Assembly: GCA_963843285.1 (NCBI GenBank)
Contig: CAWJJO010000017.1
Location: 131,929 to 195,928, forward strand
From: CAZDDB01 sp963843285
Lineage (GTDB): Bacteria > Acidobacteriota > HRBIN11 > JAKEFK01
DNA: 64,000 nucleotides
Direction of reading: 5' to 3'
In this document: positions 35,941-43,640 of the stretch, in pieces
Numbering within the stretch: the stretch's first letter is position 1
How the letters are laid out: each line of letters begins with the position of its first letter
The notes under the pieces: model-generated
The model's database searches: none
What the model saw: the letters and a program-made list of their open reading frames with translations, nothing else
Told to the model about the DNA's origin: nothing
Made by a program: the position numbers and the translations under genes

Positions 35941-36060
35941 CAGGGACTTAATCTACCATACAACCTGCGGAAGAGAGTTGGTTGTTACAATGTATGGACG
36001 GGAGGAAGTAAGGGTAGAATTGTGCGTGCGCATTTTCAGATATTACGGACACCGTTAGGG

Positions 36061-37704
36061 ATGAAAACGTTCATCAGATTCTGCCTCCTGGTTCTGGGTC
36101 ACATCTTTTTCCTCCAGATTTATCCTCTGTTTGTCCCGCCGAATGAACTGAGCCGCTTGTTGCTTGTGAGCGCGGTGCTGGACGACGGCACGTTCCAGAT
36201 CGATCAAGCGATCCAGCGATATGGGGATTGCGAAGATAAAGCCAGTTTTCAGGGGCACTCCTATTCGGATAAGGATATCGGGATATCGCTTCTGGGGATT
36301 CCTTTTTATGCGCTCTTGCGTCTGATCGAAACTGTTTTTCGAATCCGTTTCTCCGCGGGCATTGCAATCTTTTTTCTTCGCATCTTTACCGTTACATTTC
36401 CAGCACTTCTTTTTCTGCCGGTCATTGCGCGCTACTGGCTTCGTATCCGTCCCGACAGTCGTGTGGTTCCGCAGTTTCTTTTCCTGCTGGCCTTTGGAAC
36501 GATCGCCTTCCCTTATTCCGTGCAGTTTATCAGCCATTATTTGCTGGGCATGCTGTTGTTTTGCGCGGTGATTCTAGTCCCTCGCGCGGGCGAAAATGAT
36601 GAACAAAGAACCACCAGGACTCTGATTCTATCGGGCGCGTGTTGCGGATTGGCGTTAACCATGGAATATCCCGCAATCTTTCCTGTAGCGCTCGTCTGCC
36701 TTTACTCTCTCTGGTCCGTTCGAAATTTGCGGCGCATTCTGATCTTTGCCGCGCCGATTCTCTTTTTTCTCTGTTTGATCCTGGCGTATCACTACACCAT
36801 CTTCGGCTCGCCCTTTGATGTTCCGTACCGGCACGCAACCGGAAGACACATCGCGCAACATGCTACTGGTCTGGTCGGAGTGGGCCTGCCAAAGCCGGAG
36901 GCTATCTGGGGACTCCTATTCAGCAGACATCATGGTTTGTTTTTTTCTTCACCGATTCTGATCTTCTCTATTCCGGGATTGTGGTTTCTCATCAGCAACA
37001 AAGATCGACGCGCGGAAACGGTAATCTTTGCGGGAATCATTCTCTCGATCGTTTTGATTTACACCGGATTTGATTATTGGATCGGCGGCTGGGCATTTGC
37101 TCCGCGTTATTTTGCTCCTGTGGTCCCGTTCCTTGCTACCGGCGTCTTTTATTTCTTCACAGATCAACGCATCCGGGCTTACCGGATTTGGAGCATCACC
37201 GGTCTGGCGGCAGCGCTTCTCTCTATCTTACTGATCACCGCCGGCACGATTACGTTTCCTTACCCGCCGGATTCCGTGCGCGATCCCCTCTTTTTCTTGT
37301 GCTTTCCACTGATGACTCACAATGGTTATGGTATCAACATAGGGAGGATTCTCGGGCTTCAAGGTTTCGGCCCTGCGCTTTTATTTTTTACGATCCTGGT
37401 AATGACATATCTGGTCTGGGTTATCCCGAAGAAAGGGAATGAACTTCCGGATACTCGCGTCGTCCGCCAACGCATCGCCGCCGTTGCAATTGCAATGATT
37501 CTTGTCGTTTGTGGCTTTCTTACCTCACCGGCTCCGGATGCGCGCGAATATTATGCCCGTGGGTTGGTTTATACGTTTCTAGCTAGATACAACGAAGCAG
37601 AAAATGATATGAATCTTGCGCTAGCACAAAATCCGGCTCCCGACCTTGGATCCCGCATCCGCAACGCCCTATCGCAGGTCCAACGCCTTCGGGAAAAGGA
37701 TTGA
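36061..37704 (+). CDS. GT-C-like multi-helix membrane protein, unknown substrate
   Basis: 547 residues from ATG 36,061; the upstream codons in frame are antisense to kinase B. About eleven membrane helices, with the first loop holding DDGTFQIDQAIQRYGDCEDK and YSDKDIGISLLGIPFYALLR, an acidic pattern like that of lipid-linked-sugar mannosyltransferases. The last 70 residues (YYARGLVYTFLARYNEAEND) look like one TPR. Probably a glycosyltransferase using a lipid-linked sugar, by analogy only. Confidence 0.75.
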   Translation: MKTFIRFCLLVLGHIFFLQIYPLFVPPNELSRLLLVSAVLDDGTFQIDQAIQRYGDCEDKASFQGHSYSDKDIGISLLGIPFYALLRLIETVFRIRFSAGIAIFFLRIFTVTFPALLFLPVIARYWLRIRPDSRVVPQFLFLLAFGTIAFPYSVQFISHYLLGMLLFCAVILVPRAGENDEQRTTRTLILSGACCGLALTMEYPAIFPVALVCLYSLWSVRNLRRILIFAAPILFFLCLILAYHYTIFGSPFDVPYRHATGRHIAQHATGLVGVGLPKPEAIWGLLFSRHHGLFFSSPILIFSIPGLWFLISNKDRRAETVIFAGIILSIVLIYTGFDYWIGGWAFAPRYFAPVVPFLATGVFYFFTDQRIRAYRIWSITGLAAALLSILLITAGTITFPYPPDSVRDPLFFLCFPLMTHNGYGINIGRILGLQGFGPALLFFTILVMTYLVWVIPKKGNELPDTRVVRQRIAAVAIAMILVVCGFLTSPAPDAREYYARGLVYTFLARYNEAENDMNLALAQNPAPDLGSRIRNALSQVQRLREKD

Positions 37705-37768
37705 TTCCTCGCTTGCGCGCGAGGCTGGAAGCACGTGTGGAAGTCAATGGGCGACACGCCCGCGCCAC

Positions 37769-38461
37769 TTACTTACAGCAACAAAAGTTGAAACCAACAG
37801 GCCGATCAGCGCAAAAAAAAAGAAGGTAAGATTTGGATGCCAACAGATTCGATTTGTTGGCCGTGGCGAGTCGCAAAGACCTCGACAATCTTTCCGCGGT
37901 CAGCTCACTTCCATAGACGTAGTCACGCAAGATGCGATCGCCGCTCATGATAAACACAAGATTTGCATGTTCGTAGTTGGACCGGGAAAGCTGCAACGTC
38001 CGGAAATCGAGCGCGTCGAGCATTTGCCCGATTGCGGCAGGCTTTGCACGGACAACTTTCCAGAACGATGCGTCGGCATGAAGCAGCTTTTCAAATTTTG
38101 TAAGAGCTTCCGGAGTTTCCTCCGGATCAAAAGAAAAGCTAACGATCCGCAAGTCCTTCCATTGCGCGCCTGAAAGGCCACTGATTGCTGCGGCCAGTTG
38201 CGAAGCCACAAGAGAACAAGTACCGGGGCAATGAGTAAACATTGGATGCAGAATCAGGACCTTACCTTTGAAATCGGAAAGGTGAATTTCGCGTTCGGAA
38301 GCATCGGTGAAAACAACATCCGGCAATGTTTTCCCCGAAATTTTTTCCCAATCAGGAGCCAACGGGACAGATGCTTCAGCGAAGCTTCCTGTCAGAATCA
38401 GGACTAGTAAGCTGTAAGAAAGAATTGAGCAGCAATTCTCCCACCTTATGTATAGAATCAC
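37769..38461 (-). CDS. Sco/SenC family copper chaperone for cytochrome oxidase
   Basis: About 230 residues from GTG 38,461, which overlaps the oxidase stop as GTGA. A signal/anchor helix (residues 12-28) is followed by a thioredoxin-like fold with the copper motif HCPGTC (Cys78, Cys82) and the later His in YEHANLVFIM. It delivers copper to the CuA site of subunit II outside the membrane. The open frame ends oddly (FFCADRPVGFNFCCCK); the +1 frame at the 3' end encodes a good membrane helix, HPNLTFFFFALIGLLVSTFV, then KWRGRVAH and a stop at 37,744, so one indel between 37,800 and 37,900 may have changed the true tail. Confidence 0.83.
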   Translation of the reverse strand: MILYIRWENCCSILSYSLLVLILTGSFAEASVPLAPDWEKISGKTLPDVVFTDASEREIHLSDFKGKVLILHPMFTHCPGTCSLVASQLAAAISGLSGAQWKDLRIVSFSFDPEETPEALTKFEKLLHADASFWKVVRAKPAAIGQMLDALDFRTLQLSRSNYEHANLVFIMSGDRILRDYVYGSELTAERLSRSLRLATANKSNLLASKSYLLFFCADRPVGFNFCCCK

Positions 38462-40152
38462 TTTTCGGGGGCTGGGCTCCATGGATAATATGGGACTGCC
38501 TTTTCTTGTTTTCCTGTGATGATTTGATAAAGAGGAGGCACATATGCGATCAAAATCGCCAGCACCATTACGGCGATCCACGGTTTGAAATTCTCCACCC
38601 ACCGGACTTGTTCATCATGATAGGGCTCAGCTGTAGGAAAGCGCACATTGCCGGGTTGTTCCTGCGGTTTCGAAAATAAGGCGGCAAAGAAATTGATAAA
38701 GAATAATAGGGTAGAAAGAAACATGATGATTCCGCCGATCGCTCCGATCACATCCCACATATGCCAGCTTGCTACAAAACGGTCGGAGGCAGGATTCGCG
38801 TACGTTAGACCCAGATTTGTGCGTCGCGGTTCTCCGAGAATTCCGGCAACGGAAAGGCCTGTCGAGAAAATGGAGACGCCAAGTAGCCACAGCCATGGCG
38901 TCCAAACATTCAACGCGGGAAACGGAATTCTTACACCGCGGAATTGACAGAGCATCCAGAGGCTCATCGCGAGAAAGCTCAAGAAAACCGGACCTGCTAT
39001 CGTGGTATGAAAGTGCGCGGGAATCCATGCTGTGTTATGAACAACGAGATTCATATTTCCGGAAGCATTGATGATGCCTGTAATTCCGCCGAAGAAAAAC
39101 AGAACAAGGCCGCAAAACAGATACGAAAACAACCAGCGGTCTTTGTCGAAGTAAGGCAGGTCTTTCCACCATCCGAAAAGTCCGGAGGCGCCGCGGGAAC
39201 GTGCCCCATACTCCAGGGAAGCCGCTACAGTAAACGCGGTCACGAAACTGGGAACGGCGACTCCCAGCGTAAGCACCATATGAAACCATTTGTATCCGGC
39301 ATTAATCCCAGGATCCGCGAATTGATGATGGAGCCCAACAGGCGTGGATAAAACCAGAAATAACATGAAGGAAATTCGTCCGGCTCCATCGGAAAACAAT
39401 TTTCCGCCAGCGACTTTCGGCAACATAACGTAAAACATTACATATGCGGGGAGAAGCCAGAAATACACGAGTGGATGCCCGAAAAACCAGAACAGCGTTC
39501 GCGCTAAAACGACATCGATAGTTTTTGTCCAGCCCATCGACCAGGGCAACAGAAGTACCAGGACTTCATAGGCCGCCGGCAACGTGCATACAAACCAGAT
39601 GGTGAAAGTAACCAGAATCCCGACAACAGCGAGCGGAGTTTTTTGTCCGGCGTGTTCTTTGCGCCAGCTCAGATATTGAGGAATCCAGCTGAAGTAAGCA
39701 ATCCAGGAGCCCACGATCAATAACGCTGCTCCGAGGTAAAAAAGCGGGCTGGCTTTTAGCGGCGGATAGAATGTGTAGAGCACACTGGCTTTTCCGGTAA
39801 GCATGGGAAATGCAGCCATCAAAGTGCCGATCAACATCACAGCAGACGACGCATTGAGCCACGGAGTGGGGACCGGTTTGCGCAGGTAATATGCGATGAC
39901 TACGAAACCAAACACAACTTCAAAAAAGGTTGTGAACACAAGCGTATTGATCACACCATGCAGCGTAAGCCCTTGATAGTATTCGATGCCAAGAAACGAT
40001 GTTGCCCGTATGTAACCTGCGCGATAGAGAACCTGCAACAGCCCCTGAAACACACCAAGCACAAGAAGCAGCATCGGAATCGCCAGCATTGCGATGAAAA
40101 CTATCCTGTCCTTCTTTTGAATCTCGAATTTGTAATCTGTATCCGTCAGCAT
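38458..40152 (-). CDS. B-family (ba3-type) cytochrome c oxidase subunit I
   Basis: 564 residues with 13 or so helices. It has FGHPLVYFWLLPAY in place of the A-family HPEVY loop, plus STPVGLHHQF and AHFHTTIAGP that supply heme and CuB histidines. The lack of Glu in that loop is normal for B-family enzymes such as the Thermus ba3 oxidase. It reduces O2 to water and pumps protons with high oxygen affinity. It is preceded by subunit II (9-base gap) and overlaps Sco by four bases. Confidence 0.93.
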   Translation of the reverse strand: MLTDTDYKFEIQKKDRIVFIAMLAIPMLLLVLGVFQGLLQVLYRAGYIRATSFLGIEYYQGLTLHGVINTLVFTTFFEVVFGFVVIAYYLRKPVPTPWLNASSAVMLIGTLMAAFPMLTGKASVLYTFYPPLKASPLFYLGAALLIVGSWIAYFSWIPQYLSWRKEHAGQKTPLAVVGILVTFTIWFVCTLPAAYEVLVLLLPWSMGWTKTIDVVLARTLFWFFGHPLVYFWLLPAYVMFYVMLPKVAGGKLFSDGAGRISFMLFLVLSTPVGLHHQFADPGINAGYKWFHMVLTLGVAVPSFVTAFTVAASLEYGARSRGASGLFGWWKDLPYFDKDRWLFSYLFCGLVLFFFGGITGIINASGNMNLVVHNTAWIPAHFHTTIAGPVFLSFLAMSLWMLCQFRGVRIPFPALNVWTPWLWLLGVSIFSTGLSVAGILGEPRRTNLGLTYANPASDRFVASWHMWDVIGAIGGIIMFLSTLLFFINFFAALFSKPQEQPGNVRFPTAEPYHDEQVRWVENFKPWIAVMVLAILIAYVPPLYQIITGKQEKAVPYYPWSPAPEK

Positions 40153-40161
40153 CGGTGTTCC

Positions 40162-40935
40162 TTACTTCAGGGCCTTGATGTAGTCGATGATCTGGCGGAC
40201 CTCTATCTCATTCAAAGGAGGGTCGGCCGGGGGCATGCTGCCGGTATCATAGTCTTCCACGATCTGCTTATCGGGATGCAAAATGGAGTCGATCAGGTAA
40301 GCATCATCTACAACAATCTCGCTGCCGTCCTCCAGCTCTTCCCGTTTTCCATACAATCCTTTGAACGTTGGCCCAAGGCCTTCTGTACCATCCGCTGTGT
40401 GGCAGGAGGAGCATTGCCTGTCAGCCGCCAATTTCTCGCCTGCTGCAAGCGTTCTGGATGCCATTTCTTGCATCACGCGTGTGTATTCATCGCTTGAAAC
40501 GACTCTGATTTTGCCGGTCATGTTTTGGTGGTTCAAGCCGCAATATTCATGGCAAATCACAAGATACTCGCCTTTTTTGTCGAAGCGTTGATGAGCCGCA
40601 TTCACGCTTCCAGGTGTTGCCATCAAATTAAGAGCGGTACCGGGTACTTCAAATCCATGTTCGACATCCAGCGCAGAGAGATAGAGGTCCACTTCCGCGT
40701 TCTCCGGCAGGATCAACTCCGCAGGTTCGAAGGACCACATCCTGGCGACGTAATGAACTTCAAAGCGGTTGTTCTCTTTTGGGATGACGTTCCCTTCTTT
40801 AAAGGGAGTGATCCGGTCATTACAGGTTGGTAATGCGATTCCCAGCCCCATGCCCGCATACAGAACGAGCGAGGCGAATACGAACATGAGCGCAATGGCG
40901 ATGTACATCACTCTCTTTTCGATTCTCTCAATCAT
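40162..40935 (-). CDS. Cytochrome oxidase subunit II with CuA and fused c-type heme
   Basis: 257 residues. One N-terminal helix anchors it. The CuA site is CHEYCGLNHQNM with an upstream His in DVEHGFEVP. A C-terminal cytochrome c domain follows with CSSCH and the Met ligand in DTGSMPPADPP. It takes electrons from a soluble donor and feeds subunit I. The fused heme domain is uncommon for the classical ba3 form, where subunit II is shorter. Its ATG lies 3 bases after the small subunit gene. Confidence 0.92.
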   Translation of the reverse strand: MIERIEKRVMYIAIALMFVFASLVLYAGMGLGIALPTCNDRITPFKEGNVIPKENNRFEVHYVARMWSFEPAELILPENAEVDLYLSALDVEHGFEVPGTALNLMATPGSVNAAHQRFDKKGEYLVICHEYCGLNHQNMTGKIRVVSSDEYTRVMQEMASRTLAAGEKLAADRQCSSCHTADGTEGLGPTFKGLYGKREELEDGSEIVVDDAYLIDSILHPDKQIVEDYDTGSMPPADPPLNEIEVRQIIDYIKALK

Positions 40936-40938
40936 CTT

Positions 40939-41064
40939 TTACTTGCGCCCCACTAAGAGGAAATAAAAAAGGAGCCACAAGACGGTATAGAAAACACCCA
41001 TCAGAACGAAAAAAGCGATGGCGCCCTTAGGTCGAAATGCAGGTTCTTCGCGGTCCTGATCCAT
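40939..41064 (-). CDS. 41-residue oxidase subunit IIa-like membrane protein
   Basis: ATG 41,064-41,062 to TAA 40,941-40,939. It starts MDQDREEPAFRPKGA and continues as one membrane helix (AIAFFVLMGVFYTVLWLLFY) with the tail FLLVGRK. A single-helix small subunit directly upstream of subunit II is what the Thermus-type ba3 oxidase has as subunit IIa. The 3-base gap to subunit II supports one operon. Confidence 0.72.
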   Translation of the reverse strand: MDQDREEPAFRPKGAIAFFVLMGVFYTVLWLLFYFLLVGRK

Positions 41065-41167
41065 GAAACTTCCCATGCGAAAGATTACGTTATTGAATCA
41101 TGATGCTCGCCGAACTGCAATGATTGTCCAAGCATGCAGCGCTTGTCTGCGTGACTTTGGGGCGGAG

Positions 41168-41929
41168 CTATTCCGGCGGTGTCTCGTTGTCCAATTTCTC
41201 CTGGTACTCATCATCCGTTCGAACATAGCCGGGCGGCACCATTTGTTGTCTGGCATCCTCCTGAAAATCCCGATACTCTTTTTTTGCCTGCTCTAAGTTG
41301 CCCTTCGCCTCCTCGGCCCGGTCGCAGGTCTCCTGCGTGGTTTCTCGTATGTCCAGCGATTCTCCCTTCTCATTGACGATGGAGTCCTTCCCTATCATGA
41401 TCCCCTTGAATTCCTGACACTTTCCCTGAAGATAGTTGTAAGACTCCTCCGCCTCCTTCACGTCATCGACCAGTTGTTGAACGGAGGCTCGCCATTCCTC
41501 TTCGGTTCGCTCGGGGGCCTTGATTTTCTCCTCGTTTTCCTGATCCGGTTCCGTTACTGTTTCCTCCTCCCCTGAATGAGGTTCTTTTTCCGATTCCCCC
41601 TCGTGTAGTTTGGCTACATCCTCCTTTGTAAATACACGCGCCGGCTTCTTATGAGCCGGTGCCGGTGTCGCTTTCTTTTCAGAAGTCTCGGCCGGCAACG
41701 AAGTTTGCGATGGCTTGTTGACCTCTGCCGTTCGTTTCAGGTCCACGAGTGTTTTCTTAAATGTCATCTTAGTTCCAGATGCATCCTGCACGACAATCGT
41801 GTCGTCGTTTTCACTGAGGAGATTGCCTTTGACGATCTTTCCGCTTTTCAAAACAACATCGTAGGAGCCGGCGATGCATACCGGAAAAAGAAAACATGCA
41901 AACAAAATAAAGCAAAACCTTCTTGCCAT
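41168..41929 (-). CDS. Exported coiled-coil protein with N-terminal SH3-like small domain
   Basis: 253 residues. A signal peptide ends near VCIAGS. Residues 22-60 (DVVLKSGKIVKGNLLSENDD) form a small beta domain of the type found at the start of many exported proteins in this group; the neighbour at 42,004 has the same domain. A Lys/Glu-rich charged linker and a helical part (QQLVDDVKEAEESYNYLQGK) with CDRAEEAKGNLEQA follow. It ends in a polar tail. Role unknown; divergent from the peptidase gene, whose longer frame overlaps it by seven bases. Confidence 0.7.
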   Translation of the reverse strand: MARRFCFILFACFLFPVCIAGSYDVVLKSGKIVKGNLLSENDDTIVVQDASGTKMTFKKTLVDLKRTAEVNKPSQTSLPAETSEKKATPAPAHKKPARVFTKEDVAKLHEGESEKEPHSGEEETVTEPDQENEEKIKAPERTEEEWRASVQQLVDDVKEAEESYNYLQGKCQEFKGIMIGKDSIVNEKGESLDIRETTQETCDRAEEAKGNLEQAKKEYRDFQEDARQQMVPPGYVRTDDEYQEKLDNETPPE

Positions 41930-42003
41930 ACTATGGGCCCTCCGTGTTGATACGACCGCCTGAAAATCAGTATATGATGTCTATCAACGGACAGTATATT
42001 CTG

Positions 42004-43392
42004 ATGCAAACCGGAAATCGAATATGGCAATCATTTCTTGCCATGATGGTCGCATTGGTTCTTCTTTTCCCGAATCACATTCTGAATGCGGATGTAGTCC
42101 TGCTGCTTAGCGGCAAGCAGGTTCAATGTGAATCGGCCTGGGAAGAGGGATCGGATGTGAAATGCAAGATCGGCCAAGGAACCGTCACTCTTTCCAAGTC
42201 AGCGGTGTCCAAAATCGTGAACGAAAGCGGCACACTACAGAAACCCCGAACCAGCGATGTCGCTCCAACGCGGCCCGATGCTTCAACGCCGGATCCTTCG
42301 AATAGATTAGAACAGGCGCGCCTCTACGCGGCGGAAGGAGCCACCCGGTTTCAGAAAAAAGACTACCCTGCGGCAGCTGAGAGCTACCAAAAAGCTTATG
42401 ATTTGCAAAAGAACACAGATACCATCTGGAATCTGGCAGCTGCATACTATCTTGCCGGGTATTATGAGAACGCAGAAACCTATTTCATCGAGTTCCTGGG
42501 TATTCGTCCCAAGGACACACGAGCCCTGAATGCGCTGGGACTCATATCACTCCGTAAGGGGGAGGTCGACGCCGCGGAAGATTACTGGCAGCGTTCCACT
42601 GAAATCAAACCAGATCCGGAGATTGTTCAGATGTTGGAGCATGTAAGGAATGATCCGGAAGCGCCAACCACAGCCAGGCTGAGTCCGGAGGAAATGGAGA
42701 AGACCATTGCCGGGTATGATCAGGATACGGGCACCCATTTTCACATCCGGTATGATGGCGGCACTGTCAATCCGGTTTTGCTTCGTGAGATATTGCGTTT
42801 TCTTGAAGATTCGTACGACTCGTTCAGCTCACAGCTCGACGTGGAGCCGTCGAATACCCTGGAAGTCATTCTTTATCCCAGGAAGGATTTCTTAAGCATC
42901 ACGGGTGCTCCCGATTGGTCCGCCGCCTTCAATGATGGGAAAATTCATCTCCCCGTGGGGGGAATTTTGTCGATCAACGATCGAGTGAAAGCAGTAATTA
43001 CGCATGAGCTGACGCATTCTTTTCTTGACTCCAAAGCGCGCGGTTGTCCAGCCTGGTTGCAAGAAGGACTTGCTCAATATATGGAAGGAAAGCGGATCGG
43101 TTTCGAAGAGAATGAAAAACTTTCCACTTTGCTGGCTCACCAACAGCTTCCCTCGTTGAGGAAGCTCAGCGCCAGTTTTTTCAATGCCAAGAGTGAACAG
43201 GTTGCAGTTCTGTACGCCACAGCTCTGTCCTTTGTGGAATATCTCTTCAACCGTTACCGCTCTTACGAGATCAATGATTTCCTGGCAAATCTTGGCGGCG
43301 GCCAAACCCTCGGTCAGGCGTTTTTTCAAGCTTTCGGTGCTGAACTCGCGGAGGCGGAAGAGGACTGGCACCAGGCACTGACTATCTCATAG
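42004..43392 (+). CDS. Exported TPR-gluzincin peptidase (peptidase MA family)
   Basis: About 462 residues from ATG 42,004, chosen because the signal peptide (NRIWQSFLAMMVALVLLFPN) follows it directly; an earlier ATG at 41,974 is possible. After a small SH3-like domain (LLSGKQVQCESAWEEGSDVK) come three TPR-like units (residues 100-200), then a zinc peptidase domain with HELTH at 334-338 and the downstream Glu in CPAWLQEGLAQYMEG. Likely a periplasmic or surface peptidase. Divergent partner of the gene at 41,168. Confidence 0.87.
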   Translation: MQTGNRIWQSFLAMMVALVLLFPNHILNADVVLLLSGKQVQCESAWEEGSDVKCKIGQGTVTLSKSAVSKIVNESGTLQKPRTSDVAPTRPDASTPDPSNRLEQARLYAAEGATRFQKKDYPAAAESYQKAYDLQKNTDTIWNLAAAYYLAGYYENAETYFIEFLGIRPKDTRALNALGLISLRKGEVDAAEDYWQRSTEIKPDPEIVQMLEHVRNDPEAPTTARLSPEEMEKTIAGYDQDTGTHFHIRYDGGTVNPVLLREILRFLEDSYDSFSSQLDVEPSNTLEVILYPRKDFLSITGAPDWSAAFNDGKIHLPVGGILSINDRVKAVITHELTHSFLDSKARGCPAWLQEGLAQYMEGKRIGFEENEKLSTLLAHQQLPSLRKLSASFFNAKSEQVAVLYATALSFVEYLFNRYRSYEINDFLANLGGGQTLGQAFFQAFGAELAEAEEDWHQALTIS

Positions 43393-43402
43393 AAGGACAT
43401 GG

Positions 43403-43573
43403 TTTGCGGTTTGTAGCGCTGGCTTCTGGTCGGCAGTGCGTGCTTGTTGTGAATCGCGAATTGGCGAGAATGGCCTTGGACGATTTAGAGGACTGCCATT
43501 TGTAGCTTCACTTGAAGGCCAAGACCGTGGTTTTCCGGATCCTGCCAGCGAGGACGCTGGCGTTACAAACGGC
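43403..43573. repeat. Inverted-repeat element, family 1 copy B
   Basis: CGGTTTGTAGCGCTGGC at the left end and GCCAGCGAGGACGCTGGCGT with TACAAACGGC at the right end are inverted copies of the copy A core. The spacer (about 120 bases) holds no open frame and may be a second insertion. Lies between two genes. Confidence 0.6.
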
Positions 43574-43640
43574 TAAGAATATCCTTCCAAATGTAGAAAC
43601 TCCAGGGCGGGCATTGTTGCCCGCCCTCCAACTAGAAGCG

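Noticed and set aside
35686..36060. Upstream extension of the GT-C-like gene
   Set aside because: It is antisense to the kinase B coding region; the natural start is 36,061.
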